The notes under the pieces were generated by a model. It made no database searches and was not told the DNA's origin. It worked only from the letters and a program-made list of their open reading frames with translations. 64,000 nt of DNA from Aculops lycopersici (taxonomy: Eukaryota > Arthropoda > Arachnida > Trombidiformes > Eriophyidae). The position numbers and the translations under genes are program-made. The stretch is taken from NCBI GenBank assembly GCA_015350385.1, contig WNKI01000003.1, positions 2,892,849 to 2,956,848 on the forward strand, given 5' to 3'. Position 1 is the first letter of the stretch. Each line of letters begins with the position of its first letter. Below, one piece after another: positions 36,664-47,557 of this stretch.

Positions 36664-37763
36664 TTAGTAGACGCTGAATCTAATTGATGAGTCCATCAAA
36701 GAGGTTGGTTGCGATGTCCGTTTATTAACGAGAATAACACAACCTTGCTGCTTCTTGATCAACACCAACACCAATGTATCGGTTATTGGGACACTCGGAT
36801 ACGATGTAAATCGATAATTGATTTCCGAGCGGTTAGCATTTTCCAATCCTGTGAAAATCGACCTGCACGGCTTGCCATCTGCATCCTTAACCATTTAAAT
36901 CTTAGGGTTAGTTACTGATTCAGAGTATAAAATGGATAGAGGAACATTATGATGCTTATCATAATGCCAATCGGAGAAAGACCACAAGTGGGTTGTCACT
37001 GTCAAAATTGCGCGTCCCCAATGGCATCCGATGCCATGTTTAACATTACAACTTGCTCGATGTTATTTAAAATCTTGGTGAGACGCTTCTCCCAAATATT
37101 GAGGCCATTTTTGACTCCCATATAGTCAAAACTTAAACCATCCTTGTTTGACGAAAGAGCTTACCCATCCGGAAACGTGCTTCCATATCAAATCCTCCGA
37201 ATATTACCTCTCCCCCATTGGCTCGTTATCCTTCGTGTCAGTCTCGATATAAAATGACACGGAAGGAGAGGCTGAGCTCATCCGTTACATGCTTGGCTCA
37301 TCCAAGTCTTAAGGTTTACTCAATGGCAAAGCCGTAAATACGATCTTGGGTGAGAAAAACCCTTTAAATCGGTGAATTCTTCGAAGGTGACACTTTGCAG
37401 CATCGAATCTTCATTCTGAATTAAATCCTTGACAAGAAATCCACCTATGCCGAACGACTGGCTACTAGAGCTTACTTCGACTTCTCCTTTGACTGCTATT
37501 GCATTTGTTGTGGTATTGGGCAGCTAGTCTCTAATGCACTCTGAAGATATCACCCGAAAGTCGTAGCCGATAGTGTCGATTCTAACCTTGATTTTCCGCA
37601 ACGGAGTTCTAACGGCCGTGGGCAGTAAAGTATTCGGGGTTTTCGTCTGATTTCCGGATGCGCGACATCAGGCTTCCGGTGTTTGCTTACCTAGCGAGGC
37701 CCAATTTTTAGCCTCCGTTGACACGAGAGCTAACACGAGCACAAGCGAACGGAATTGAACCAT
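36664..37763 (-). pseudogene. Decayed pepsin-family (A1) aspartic protease
   Basis: ATG at 37763 starts a good signal peptide (MVQFRSLVLVLALVSTEAKN) ending at a consensus donor (exon end 37691). Downstream, fragments in shifting frames follow the pepsin order. They include VRIDTIGYDFRVISSEC (family: FDTGSxxFWVxSxxC), SFGIGGFLVKDL and SVTFEEFTDL, IYGFA, IFGGFDMEARF, FDSDNPLVVF (second DTGTS site) and MDSSIRFSVY (GDxFIRxFY region). Several in-frame stops and frameshifts separate them. Both catalytic motifs are damaged: the first reads DTIG and the second DSDN. The gene lies antisense within the proposed furrowed intron. I do not reconstruct a product. The signal exon is intact, which suggests fairly recent inactivation. 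Assignment to the family is firm; pseudogene status rests on reading the sequence as assembled. Confidence 0.75.
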
Positions 37764-38072
37764 AGTTATGTTTCCAATGTAAGCAAATTTCGTCCGATTT
37801 CTCTCCTACTTTAACTTTCTGCGTTGAATCAGTTGATTTTGTGCTGCAAAGAATCATTCATAATTTCACATGGATGACATTCGAAATTGTTTCATCGTCG
37901 AAGATGACTCTTTGGTATTTTTCATCGATCTATTGCTCAGTTTTGCGGTATGTCGGTTGCAATCTACCTGGCGAAAGCGCCGATGCCATGCTTTGGGTAG
38001 TATACTGACGAATTAGTTGAATTAAGATCTCAACTTTCAACTAGTTCAGTCAAACTGGAGAAGCGATACAAA

Positions 38073-38327
38073 ATGTCGGCCATAAACATTGAACTTTTGT
38101 TGCTGCTAAACAGCTTCCTCTACCTCTTGATACTGATAGCAACCATTGCGAACCTTCATATCAGAGCAATAGATAGATTGGCAAAAAGACTTTGTAGCAA
38201 GACTACAAAACAACCTGTTGCAAGTAGCAACATTGAAACAATGGACAATGCGTCCATTGATTCTCCCGGTCAATATGTAGGAGTTTCTTGTTTAACGGTT
38301 CAAGTCTTGAAGGTGGTTGCTCTGTAG
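38073..38327 (+). CDS. Small hypothetical membrane protein ORF (84 residues)
   Basis: An ATG start is followed by a strongly hydrophobic segment (about residues 7-29, LLLLLNSFLYLLILIATIANL) and then a basic stretch, the layout of a signal anchor. An initiator-like TTCAGTC lies about 28 bases upstream of the ATG. No homologue is recognised, there is no AATAAA nearby and no domain after the helix, so it may be chance. It is divergent from the aspartic-protease pseudogene 310 bases away. Confidence 0.3.
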   Translation: MSAINIELLLLLNSFLYLLILIATIANLHIRAIDRLAKRLCSKTTKQPVASSNIETMDNASIDSPGQYVGVSCLTVQVLKVVAL

Positions 38328-38648
38328 TGGAGGGGATTACAGGAAGCGAGAGGTTGAAGTTGAGGATTTACGTGTTGATTTCACACACTTTCGCCCAAAG
38401 AGACAGAGGAGAGGCTTTTCTGTGCTAGCAAGCTACCTGGCAAGCTGCCTGGCTAACTTGCCAGCACTAGAAAGGTACATGCGGCTGCCAACCGGCTAAC
38501 CGCAACTGTTTTGCCGACTCTCGCCAACTACTACCGCCGAGCAAATATCCACTTGCGCACTCATTTTCAACAATCGATTGTGCAAGCAAAATTGTGTGAT
38601 TTATGTCCCTACGATACCTGAGCTCAGGAGCTTTTTACGAGCAAAAGT

Positions 38649-38671
38649 TGAGCTAGCTAGCTAGCTAGCTA
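38649..38671. repeat. (GCTA)n repeat
   Basis: Five tandem GCTA units. Similar short CTAG-rich runs occur at about 15625 and 43920. Confidence 0.9.
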
Positions 38672-41600
38672 AGCGACTGTTGGTTTTATGTGTCGACTTT
38701 AACGCCACCAGCTATTTAAACCTGGCGATCATTCCGCCCATGTGCCAATACAATGGATGCCACCTGGCCTCTGGTTTCTCACTTGCTCCAAGTCAATACA
38801 ATTTGCATTGACATTCAACTTTCTCTCTGTCGCTTCCACTGAGTCTCGCCTTCCTCCAAGCTCATAGGCTGGCAATCATCCTTCTCCTTAGTTACGTCAT
38901 ACGAGCTACTGGTATCGTAAGAGTGGTAGGAGTCGCTGGTGGTGGTCGATTGAATCGATAGTAGTCTAGAGCCGAAGAGTATTGGTCTCACTGGGTTATT
39001 CATTGACCATCGATTGTCTGAACTCGTTGCGATTGCTACTATTATTGTCTATCGAGGAATCTATTGGCATTGAACAGTTCAACTAGGAAAACTAGAAACA
39101 TTTTCATTTCAAATATAACATGGTAGTGTTTAATTTTTTCGCCTTTCTAGTGCGACTCAAGTTTCAGGTTTCAACCAGTGAGAGTAGGGAAAAGGAAAAA
39201 TGGACGAGTTTACCGTCTCGACTTTCCTCCATCAATTTGCCTCACGGCTGCTTAAAATACTCCTCGACCCGCGAGTTCATTTGGATCGCAAAGGTGGTCC
39301 AGTTCAGCGGCCAAGTTTACCTGGCTGCTGCTGCTGCTCACTTTACCTGAGCCAACCGCTTGCTCGTTTGCCGCCTTCGCGCGCTACAAGACAAACAAGC
39401 GCGATGGCAACGAGCCACACAATTGCCAGTTGCCGCAACGCCAATGCCGCCACTCGAGAGGTATGCACACAATCCGCTAGTTACGCAACTCAAGTGGCCC
39501 GCCGACCGACTGACTTGGCTACCCTTCTGCACTGTCGCTGGCCGAGTGACACAATTTGACTTTTGGTGACACAATTGCCTTTGTCTCTCTCTCTCTCTCT
39601 CTCCCTCCCTCTCTCTTGCTGCTCAATTCCTCCCCTTCCCTTTGAACGCTTAGAATAAACAAGAAAAGGTGAGCGAAAACAAACACAACACTCTAACAAG
39701 TAGCTCGCATTAATTTGCCCTCAAGTCGAGCTTGAGAATCGCGTCATTGGTAGTAGCAACAGGTGGCAGTTCTCCTGGATAAGTTTAAACTTTTGACCAA
39801 CAGCAACGAGTGAGCTCTTGCCTACTGTTGCTTGCTCGACAATTTGGTGGTATTTTCGTGGCAGTCAAAGTCTAATGCAGAATTCAAGATTCGCTTGATT
39901 AGAATCCACCTGTTGATTCTTTCTAGTTGGTCCAGCTTTGGCCACACGCTTTGGCTAGAGAGCGTGTGGATTGTCTGAGCTGTTGCAATAAATAAATTGT
40001 AAATCTCAGTGACCAATCGACTAGCCAACAACCTGTGGAATGTGGTGGTGGTTTCGACAACCCATGTAGCTCGGTGAGGTCAAAAACGACAACACTCCAG
40101 GACAACTGGACTAGCACGCCATCCACGCGAGCATGACTTCAAGTCGATTCGTGGGTTGGTGTCTCCATAATCAACTCGGAGGAGCGAACGATAAAACAGG
40201 GGGAGAAAAACAGCCATTTGTTTCCTGATTCCGGAACAGTTGAATTTTTACGCAACTTTCATTTCGTCAGCTCGCCATGACTAATCTTGTGTTTTTTCTT
40301 TAGTTTTTTAAGTCAAGTTTCATTATTCGGTCTAACAAGACACCAGAAAGGAGGGGACACAGAGAGTGACAATTTGCACAGAATCGGCAAGTAGCGCTGA
40401 CCGGAAAGGCGACAGGTCGTTTGTGCGCGAAATGCAAATGTACCTGTGAGTTTGACTAAGTTTCAACTCCTCTCGCCAAGACAGATAGCAACTCGCTTTG
40501 CGTGCTATTAGACAATTTTGCAGTCAATTAGATGTGGTTGCAAAATTGTGCATTCGTGTGTGCCTTTTGCTTGCGAGCTACTTGGAGTTACTTAACCGGA
40601 CAACCAAGTGGCCACCACAAACTCAACCTGGCTACTCGCTTGAGTTCCTAGATGCAGTCACTCGTAGGGCATCACAACATCTGCATAATCGTAGCCCGTT
40701 ACACGCCAAGTGGGCGAGGCCAAGTGCTTAGCTGGCCAACTCCTTGGCCAGGTAGGCTTGTTAGTGTCCAGCAACTATAACAGCGACAGAAGTCATCGAT
40801 CATGATCACACATTCGAGCTCATCTCCCGTCATCTCTGGCGGTAGGATAGAATGCGCGTATACATAATTTGAAACGTGTAGGCGCAAATTGTGTGACCAG
40901 CTAGTCAACTCGGGCTGTTGAATATCGTTGCTAGTGTTACTTCAATCGAGGGCCGATCAAATCAAATTTAGCCAATCGAATGGGAGACAGAAAAACCAAT
41001 CGGTTTGTGCCGCGCGCGAGATAACCAAATAAATGTGCAACCAGATCGCCCACTTCATAGTATCAACCGAAAGCTGCAACAGGTAGTTGGTAGTGTTGTT
41101 GTCGCTGTCGCTGCCGCTGCTGTTCCACTGCCTCGACACAACAGAGCAAATTAGCCGCCACTCACCTGCTGCCATTGCCACTTTTACCCGCCCGCCCGTG
41201 GAGGAGTTCTAGCAAAGCGAGATGTACTTACAGAGAGACACTGAAACACAACCACCTGCCGCAACAGCAAAGGCAACAGAAACAGCATCAGCGACAGCAA
41301 TTCTAATCAAGTGAAGAGAAAACGAGCCAATTGGACTCGGCGGCGCCAAATTAGACACTCACCTTACACGCATACATAGGCAGCAAATGAGCAGCGAGAC
41401 CCATCCACCTGTTGCGCTTTCACTCGCTTGTTGCGCTTACGAATCGGTTTTAAATTAGCGACGATTGCGAATGAGCTGTTCAGACTTTCCGTCTCCATCT
41501 CTATCTCTCTCGACTTTCGACTTTAACATCGTGTCGTGTTCCACTTTTCCCCTCTCGCAGAGGACTGGTACAAAAATCGTGTCATCTGCGCTTGCACTAA

Positions 41601-42230
41601 TTCCATTGGTGGATGCAAGTGGTAAAAATGGTGAGAGACAAAACTTCGAGGTTATCCTTTGAGCCCAATTCTACAGCAGTGCATCGCAAGTTATTGACTA
41701 CTCATAGTTTGCTCCGGGTACAGGCAGACTAATTGAGTGGTTTGTTTGTGTGATGTTACTGTGGATTTCTAAAGTCGATAGTCTGTTGCCGCCGACGCCG
41801 CCGCTTTATGATAATGATAATCGTAATGATGTTGTTGATGATGATCCGAATTTTGCATGGCTCAGTGGTCTCTAGACAGGAACTAGAAGTTTATCCTGTC
41901 GTCTGCCTGCCAACTGTCCAGGTAGTGGAATTCCGATCATTCATTCAAATGACGATTTCCACTCTCTCGCTCGCTCTAATCCTTTCTGAAATCCAACTCA
42001 ACTCGACTATTCAACCTGAAAAAACTCCAAGTCAAGTTCACCTCCTCCTCCTGCTCCTGTTGTTGTTGTTGTTGTTGTCTCGGTGTGTGGCTTTGGTTAC
42101 CAGTGGCTGGTGGCAGTTAGTAAGCGCAACAGGTGTGCCTGGGCTCAAGTCCTGGTGCCAATCCAAACGGTTGTTGACTCGTGGGTCAAATGGAAGTTTG
42201 TTCTTGTTTCCTATCCCTAATTTAATTTTT

Positions 42231-42259
42231 TTTCTCTCTCTCTCTCTCTCTCTCTTTCT
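42231..42259. repeat. (TC)n microsatellite
   Basis: Uninterrupted CT dinucleotides after a T run. Confidence 0.95.
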
Positions 42260-43179
42260 CGAATACGGAAAAGCTAAACACACAGGTAAATTCAGTTCAC
42301 AGTTAGCTGATTAGCGTCACTGTTGTTGTTGCAACTGCTTCTGTTATTCCACTACATTCAAACCACTTAGAGCGCGCACCTTAACTTGCGCGATAGTTTA
42401 TGTGAGAGAAAAGCGGAGACATGCGACAGAGAAAAGGGGAGCGAGAATTTAAAAGAAAAATTTGAATTCCTTTCAAATGTCGCGTTTAATGGTCGCACCT
42501 GTCATACCTGAAGCTAGTAGCACCATAAGTGAGTTGGTGGCGGTGGTGGCAGTGGGACACCGCCGCCGAGCCATTAGCGCGTTGTTCGGTGTCACCTGTT
42601 GCAACTTCCTCTGCTATTGGTGCTTGTATCAGTCTGCTAGCCAGCTTCTCCAGTTTCAATTCGTTCACGAAACAAGTGTAAATTGAGAGCGAGACGCTTT
42701 ATTTTAGTTTGCTGCTACCAGGTGAACTTGACTCCTTGTTGGATTTGGGTGAACGGCGCAACGGTGACAACAAATTTCTCTCCCTCTCTCCCTCTCGCTC
42801 TCTTTCTCTTTCTCTTTTCGGGTCGCCAAGTGGAGCAACAGCTAAATAGTGTGCAGGGGGAAGAAGAGGCAATACAAGTGCAGGCCAACAGGTGGGTCTA
42901 GTCTACTCACATGTTGGCTTGCACTTGCATGCTGCACCTGAATACAAGTTTGTGTCACAAAAGTGTAACAAATTTGTCAGCGTCATTTCCTCTGGCGTCA
43001 ACTTGGCGTTTGCCTCACCCCAAATCCTGAAGACTTCAAGATCTCTAATTTATTCACGCCGAGCAACACAAGCAGTTGTTTTGCATCAAGACAAAGGCAG
43101 CTACAAATTCAGAGCAACTAAACCAAAGCACACCAAACTAAAAAGTGAACCGAACTTAACTGAAACCACCACCAGAAAT

Positions 43180-43485
43180 ATGAAGCAAACAACCACCTTC
43201 TTACTGATAGTTGTGGCCGCGCTTCCGGTCATGATGCCAAAAGTTACTTCCGTTGTCTCGACCTCTCCTCTAAGCGATCTGTTGACTTTGGGAAGCAGCA
43301 ACTCGCGCTCCTCGGCGTCCGCAATCGCGACAGGATCGCCGTCGCGGCGCCATTATCAGCGCGGCTTCCATCGGGACCCGATGCCCTGGGAGGACGGCTA
43401 CTTTGACCCGACGTATCACGCCTGGCCAAAGTTGGGCGGTAGCGGGGGCAGCGGGCAAAGTGGCAGCCAGGAAAAGAGTCAGTAG
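43180..43485 (+). CDS. Small secreted protein or peptide precursor (101 residues), unrecognised
   Basis: ATG 43180 starts a clear signal peptide (MKQTTTFLLIVVAALPVMMP, cleavage probably near residue 24). A Ser/Thr-rich spacer follows, then RR (a dibasic site), an aromatic/acidic stretch with GFHRDPMPWEDGYFDPTYHA, and a Gly/Ser-rich end before TAG. There are no Cys residues in the mature part. The frame is open upstream of this Met, but the signal peptide decides the start. An AATAAA lies at 43602-43607, 117 bases after the stop. The layout fits a processed peptide or a small structural secreted protein; no family is recognised. If furrowed uses the 24.5-kb intron, this gene is nested within it in the same orientation. 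Confidence 0.55.
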   Translation: MKQTTTFLLIVVAALPVMMPKVTSVVSTSPLSDLLTLGSSNSRSSASAIATGSPSRRHYQRGFHRDPMPWEDGYFDPTYHAWPKLGGSGGSGQSGSQEKSQ

Positions 43486-43601
43486 CGGCGCTTCTTGTGA
43501 TCGTCAACGAGTTGTGGTCCAGCGAGAAAGAATGAGGCCGAAGCGGAGAGGATAGCGGAGGCAGTTTTAGAAATAATGATGATTGAAGTGATAACAATAA
43601 T

Positions 43602-43607
43602 AATAAA
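43602..43607 (+). terminator. Candidate poly(A) signal of the small secreted-protein gene
   Basis: AATAAA follows a short AATAAT run, 117 bases after the stop at 43485. Confidence 0.5.
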
Positions 43608-45174
43608 GGCAACAGCTCCTCTGCCACCATCAGCAGTAAAGCTACAGCTATGTAGTAGTAGTATTGTAAAAAAATTAAAGTCTAGTTATTATTACCCCGA
43701 GCTCACCTGGAGGCGCAATTTCATGGCCAGCAGCTGGATTCGCGAAGCTGCGATAACCAAGAGCAACAAGTGTCCGCTTGTTTGCCAATCCCCCTTCTCT
43801 CTGGCATTGGCGCCAGTTTTGACGCCATCCCAAGCTCTTGCCGCCATCGCCACCGTAAGCAGGCAGGAGCTGATTGGCGCCGAAACTGCAGCGCCAGTGG
43901 CAAGCCGAGCATCAATTCAACTAGCTAGCTAGCAAGCTAGTTAACTTGCTGCCATTGAGCAGCTTAAGTGGTTTCTGTTGCTCTTTTCGGCTTGCCAGAC
44001 AATAAAAATAATTAAGCGTTAGTCGGCCAGCTGCCAGTCGGTCGCTCAGTCAGTCAGTTAGTCAGCTGAGCTTGAGTTCGAATTGCATGGAATCTTGGAA
44101 GAATCTTAGAGTTGAGCTTCGAGTTAGAAACCAGGCGCGACTCGATCGCTTGCTCTCCTTGGACAGAAAGAGAATGAGATAGAGGAAGAGCCATAAATGG
44201 TTGATTGTGGGCTTCGGTCGCGGCATTTACCTGACCGACTGGCGACGGTGTTGCGCAATCAATGAGTTATTTCTGTCCGGGCCACTAAAGAGCCTGAGCT
44301 GACTGCAGCGGCAGCATCAACAACAACGCAATAAGAACATCGATAAGATTCCCTCTCGTTCTGGTGGTTGTTTTCAACAAAGAGCCGCTATCATCGCGAC
44401 GGCATCTCCTCACCGCTCGCCGTTGATACGCGAAGGGCGAGGAGAAATTGAAGAGTCGACGGGCTAGCTTATCGTTGACCGAGTAGATTAAGAGAGAGAG
44501 TCGAAACTTTCGTGACTTATTCTCAATTTCATCTAGCGATCTGAGTATCCGCGCCGAGGGAGATAGAGAGAAGCAGCAAGAGAGTTCTACTTCACCAACG
44601 ATTGCTCTCTTGGTAGTCGTGCATAATATCAACAGGTGGACGAAATTTAAACGAAACCGAGTCGCCGCCGCCACCGAGAACGACGACGTCGACGAATTAC
44701 CTGTCCAGTTCCGTTGGTTAGTTGGAGTGGAAGGATCATCGTGGTTTCTGAAACTCTGTGGCTGCGGCGGCGGCGATGTCGGCGCCAGCCACGATTGCGA
44801 TGATCGTTTCGAAGTTCGAACTCGACGCAAAATTAAAGCCACCTCCGTGCTGTAATAAAATCTTGGCCACGAATCTTGCCAAAAGAAAGCGAGAATCTCG
44901 TCACTAGAGACGTAGACTTAATCGTAGACCAAACAACATTGAGTTGTTTGAATGAGATTTTTTGAGAGAATGTTAACCCACTTGTTGCTCTCCCTATCCC
45001 TCTTCTCCGCTGGCTCGCTCGCCTCGTCTCTAACGGATGCCACCATCTCACCGACTGGCTTGCCGTTTGTTGCTGCCACTGTGTTGGCTACTTCCATTTC
45101 CATTTCCAGTTCCATTCGTCTGGCTCATTGGCGCAAAGAATAAAGAGATGAGCTCTCTAGCTAGCAACGCGGTT

Positions 45175-45223
45175 CAATGTGATGCAAGAATTTCAAACAA
45201 ATTTGAAATTCAAGTTCACATTG
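45175..45223. ncRNA. Imperfect hairpin with 8 + 10 bp arms; small structured RNA candidate
   Basis: CAATGTGA (45175-45182) pairs with TCACATTG (45216-45223). After an internal loop, GAATTTCAAA (45188-45197) pairs with TTTGAAATTC (45202-45211) around a CAAA loop. This gives a 49-base hairpin with arms of about 22-23 bases, near miRNA size but with a very small terminal loop. Transcription is unknown. Confidence 0.25.
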
Positions 45224-46823
45224 CGGATGCAAAACTTTGAGGTTAGTCAAAAATTTAGGCGAGAGAAAGGCTAAGAGAGGGAATGGAATGGATACTCGGA
45301 CGTACGTCGATTTGCCTGACAGATGGTTGACTGGCCAACTTGTACCACTTGGCCGCTCTAGCTTGCCAGCCGACACTTCAAAGGTTATGCTGCGGTTTCG
45401 CCTCAGTGGCCTTCAAAATTGTCGACATCACTGATGCATTCAACGGCGGACGTCGACAACGAACGTCCGCCAGAAACGTGCTAAATGTGTAATCGCTCAC
45501 CTGTTTGAGATTCCTAAGGCAACATCCGAGACCCACGTTGTTGCAGTTAGCATGGCATTTTTCCTCTCCTTCGTTGCCTATTTTTCTTCTCAAAAAGAGG
45601 AACTTTTTGAACTTCCTCGAGCTCAAAAAGGCAGCTTCGACGACGGGCCGCGTGATAAACATGACCGATCGCAATTGCCGCATTCGAGCTGAGAGAAAAA
45701 GCCACAACAATACAATGGCTCACCGACCACTTGTTGCCCAAGATCTCCACTCTCGGAGCTCGCATCAGCTTGCCAGCGTCGACTGGTCATTGATCGTCGT
45801 CATCGCCGTCGCCGTTCGACGCTCCAATTCAACAGGTTCTCTCGGCACCAAGGGCAAGCGAGAGAAACTTTTAGCTTCAAGTTGCGGGAGTCAAGTTCTA
45901 ATGGCTCGACACTCGCGGCAATAATGAGTCACGATCGGCTTACTTACAAACGAAAAAGTACATCCGTCGGATGCAAAGATGGAGACTCAGATCAACGGCC
46001 ACTTGAGCTGAGATCCACTTATTTCGTCGTCGTCTTCGTCGTCTCTTTGCATCTATCTTATCAATCCTCTACTCTTTTTGGTTTGCAAAGATAGAGAGAA
46101 GCTTTTTGTCATCGCCAAGATTCCAGTGGTTCAATCTCTCCTCTTGATATTTAATTTACTAACTTCTCTTAGCCGATTCAAACTCATGCTTCTCTCCACC
46201 TCACTCCTATCTCTTTCTCTTGAAATTTTCAACGAAGAGAGTAGGCAAATTTTATCTCCCAACTTCTAACTGGTGCACGAGATACAATACAAAGTAGTTG
46301 TTATAAAAATCCAAGATCAAGCGATAATTTCCGTGGCGAGTAAACAGAACGGGAACTCCAACCACCTGCTCAACAATCTTGGCCACAACCGACTCTCGAC
46401 AGTGAGTTCAGATGAATCAAAATAAAATAAAATACCTGCCTTGGTTCATCTACAGCTGTAGTTTAGCTCGGAAGAGCATTCCATTTATTTTAATGCTTTT
46501 CCAACGAATAAACACAAACGATTCCCATTCATGACCGCAGAATAATCGTGATAACTCTAAATTGGGATACCTTTCAAAACTTTAGCCTAAAACTTAGCCA
46601 GGCCAAGTTTATCCTTATGCCTCTTTAATAGATAAACCGCATGAGCTATTAGATCCTTTCTAACCAACCACTAGAACCACTGAAAAACCATTCAAACTGA
46701 CAAAGATCCAGACAAATGACTAACTGTTGCCCATCTATCCCTAAACCGAACCCAACCCAACCTGAAAAATCTAATTAAACCCATATCAACAAGTAGCTAC
46801 CACGTCCACAACCACGACGATAG

Positions 46824-47483
46824 CAACAAGTGGCTGCCCCTATCCACCGGTTGGAACAAATTGCCAAGTTCAAATTGTCAACCAAGCGCCTGCAGTGCCA
46901 TTAGTTAGCGCCGATTTCGTCTCGGACGAGTACGCAAACCTGAAACCAGATACTCAAGCCTCATACAAATGTGATCAGGGATACGAACTATTAGGACAGG
47001 AGACGCTTACCTGTCTTCAGTCCGGCAAGTGGTCGTCGCGGGCGCCAAGTTGTGTTACAAATATAGCCATTGGCAAGCCAACGAATCAATCGTCAACAGT
47101 TAAGGGCGGCGAGTCGAGGAACGCCAACGATGGCCGACTCACCACCCAACACGAGGGAAAGTTTTGCACCGAGACTAAAGTCGACCAGTCGCCTTGGTGG
47201 CAAATTGATTTATTACAATTGTACGAGATTAAATCCATTCGCCTACTTGGACGAGCCTGTTGTAATGCTCAAATGAGTTTACATGATATCGAAATTAGAG
47301 TTGGCAACTCCTCAACTCTAACAGGTAATCGTCTTTGCGCTTGGTATCCAAATAATCTCGACGAGGGTGTTGCAAAGGATTTCCAATGTGCCCATCCAAT
47401 CGTGGGTCGCTTCGTTAGCATCCAAATGGTTGGCATTGAAGCTGCCCTATCTCTATGTGAGGTTATGGTATTCTCAAAGAATG
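46824..47483 (+). CDS. fw: Furrowed exon 2: sushi (CCP) domain and fucolectin (FTP) domain
   Basis: The exon encodes a CCP module (GCPYPP…YKCDQGYELLG…LTC…GKWSSRAPSC), then a fucolectin/tachylectin-4/pentraxin-1 (F5/8 type C-like) domain. The latter runs from NIAIGKPTNQSST through WWQIDLLQLYEIKSIRLLGRACC and HDIEIRVGN to LCEVMVFSKN. This CCP-FTP-C-lectin-CCPn-TM order is that of Drosophila furrowed and its paralogue CG9095. The exact 5' end is uncertain: AG at 46822-46823 gives the phase-1 acceptor used here, and AG at 46829-46830 would give phase 2. The donor is ATG|GTAAGTA with last base 47483, phase 1. The whole proposed protein is 1971 residues in five exons, all joins phase 1, a type I membrane adhesion protein implicated in Drosophila in planar polarity and eye/bristle development. 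Confidence 0.88.
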
Positions 47484-47492
47484 GTAAGTATA

Positions 47493-47498
47493 TTTATT
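47493..47498 (-). terminator. Poly(A) signal of the nested Tudor gene, beside the host splice donor
   Basis: AATAAA on the minus strand (TTTATT on +) lies 60 bases past the TGA stop and only 9 bases from the furrowed 5' splice site. Cleavage 10-30 bases beyond would put the transcript end inside the host donor or exon. Confidence 0.6.
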
Positions 47499-47557
47499 AT
47501 TTGTATTACATGTTTCGTCTTATCACTATTTGTTATTGTTGTTGCTGTTGCTTTGTA

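Larger units (their letters stand above)
22301..46823 (+). other. Proposed 24.5-kb first intron of furrowed, packed with short regulatory-like words
   Basis: Apart from the separately listed items, no gene was recognised. I counted about 40 copies of CAACAGGT or CAACAAGTG (either strand) by eye, against about one expected for random sequence of this length. CTAG/GCTAGC-rich words are frequent. Microsatellites: GATA (22573-22615), CGT (about 24000-24061), ATT/GTT (about 26103-26162), ATGCAG-type hexamer (28355-28401), TATC (28697-28714), GAT (36363-36380), GCTA (38649-38671), CT (39583-39602) and TC (42231-42259). Confidence 0.55.
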
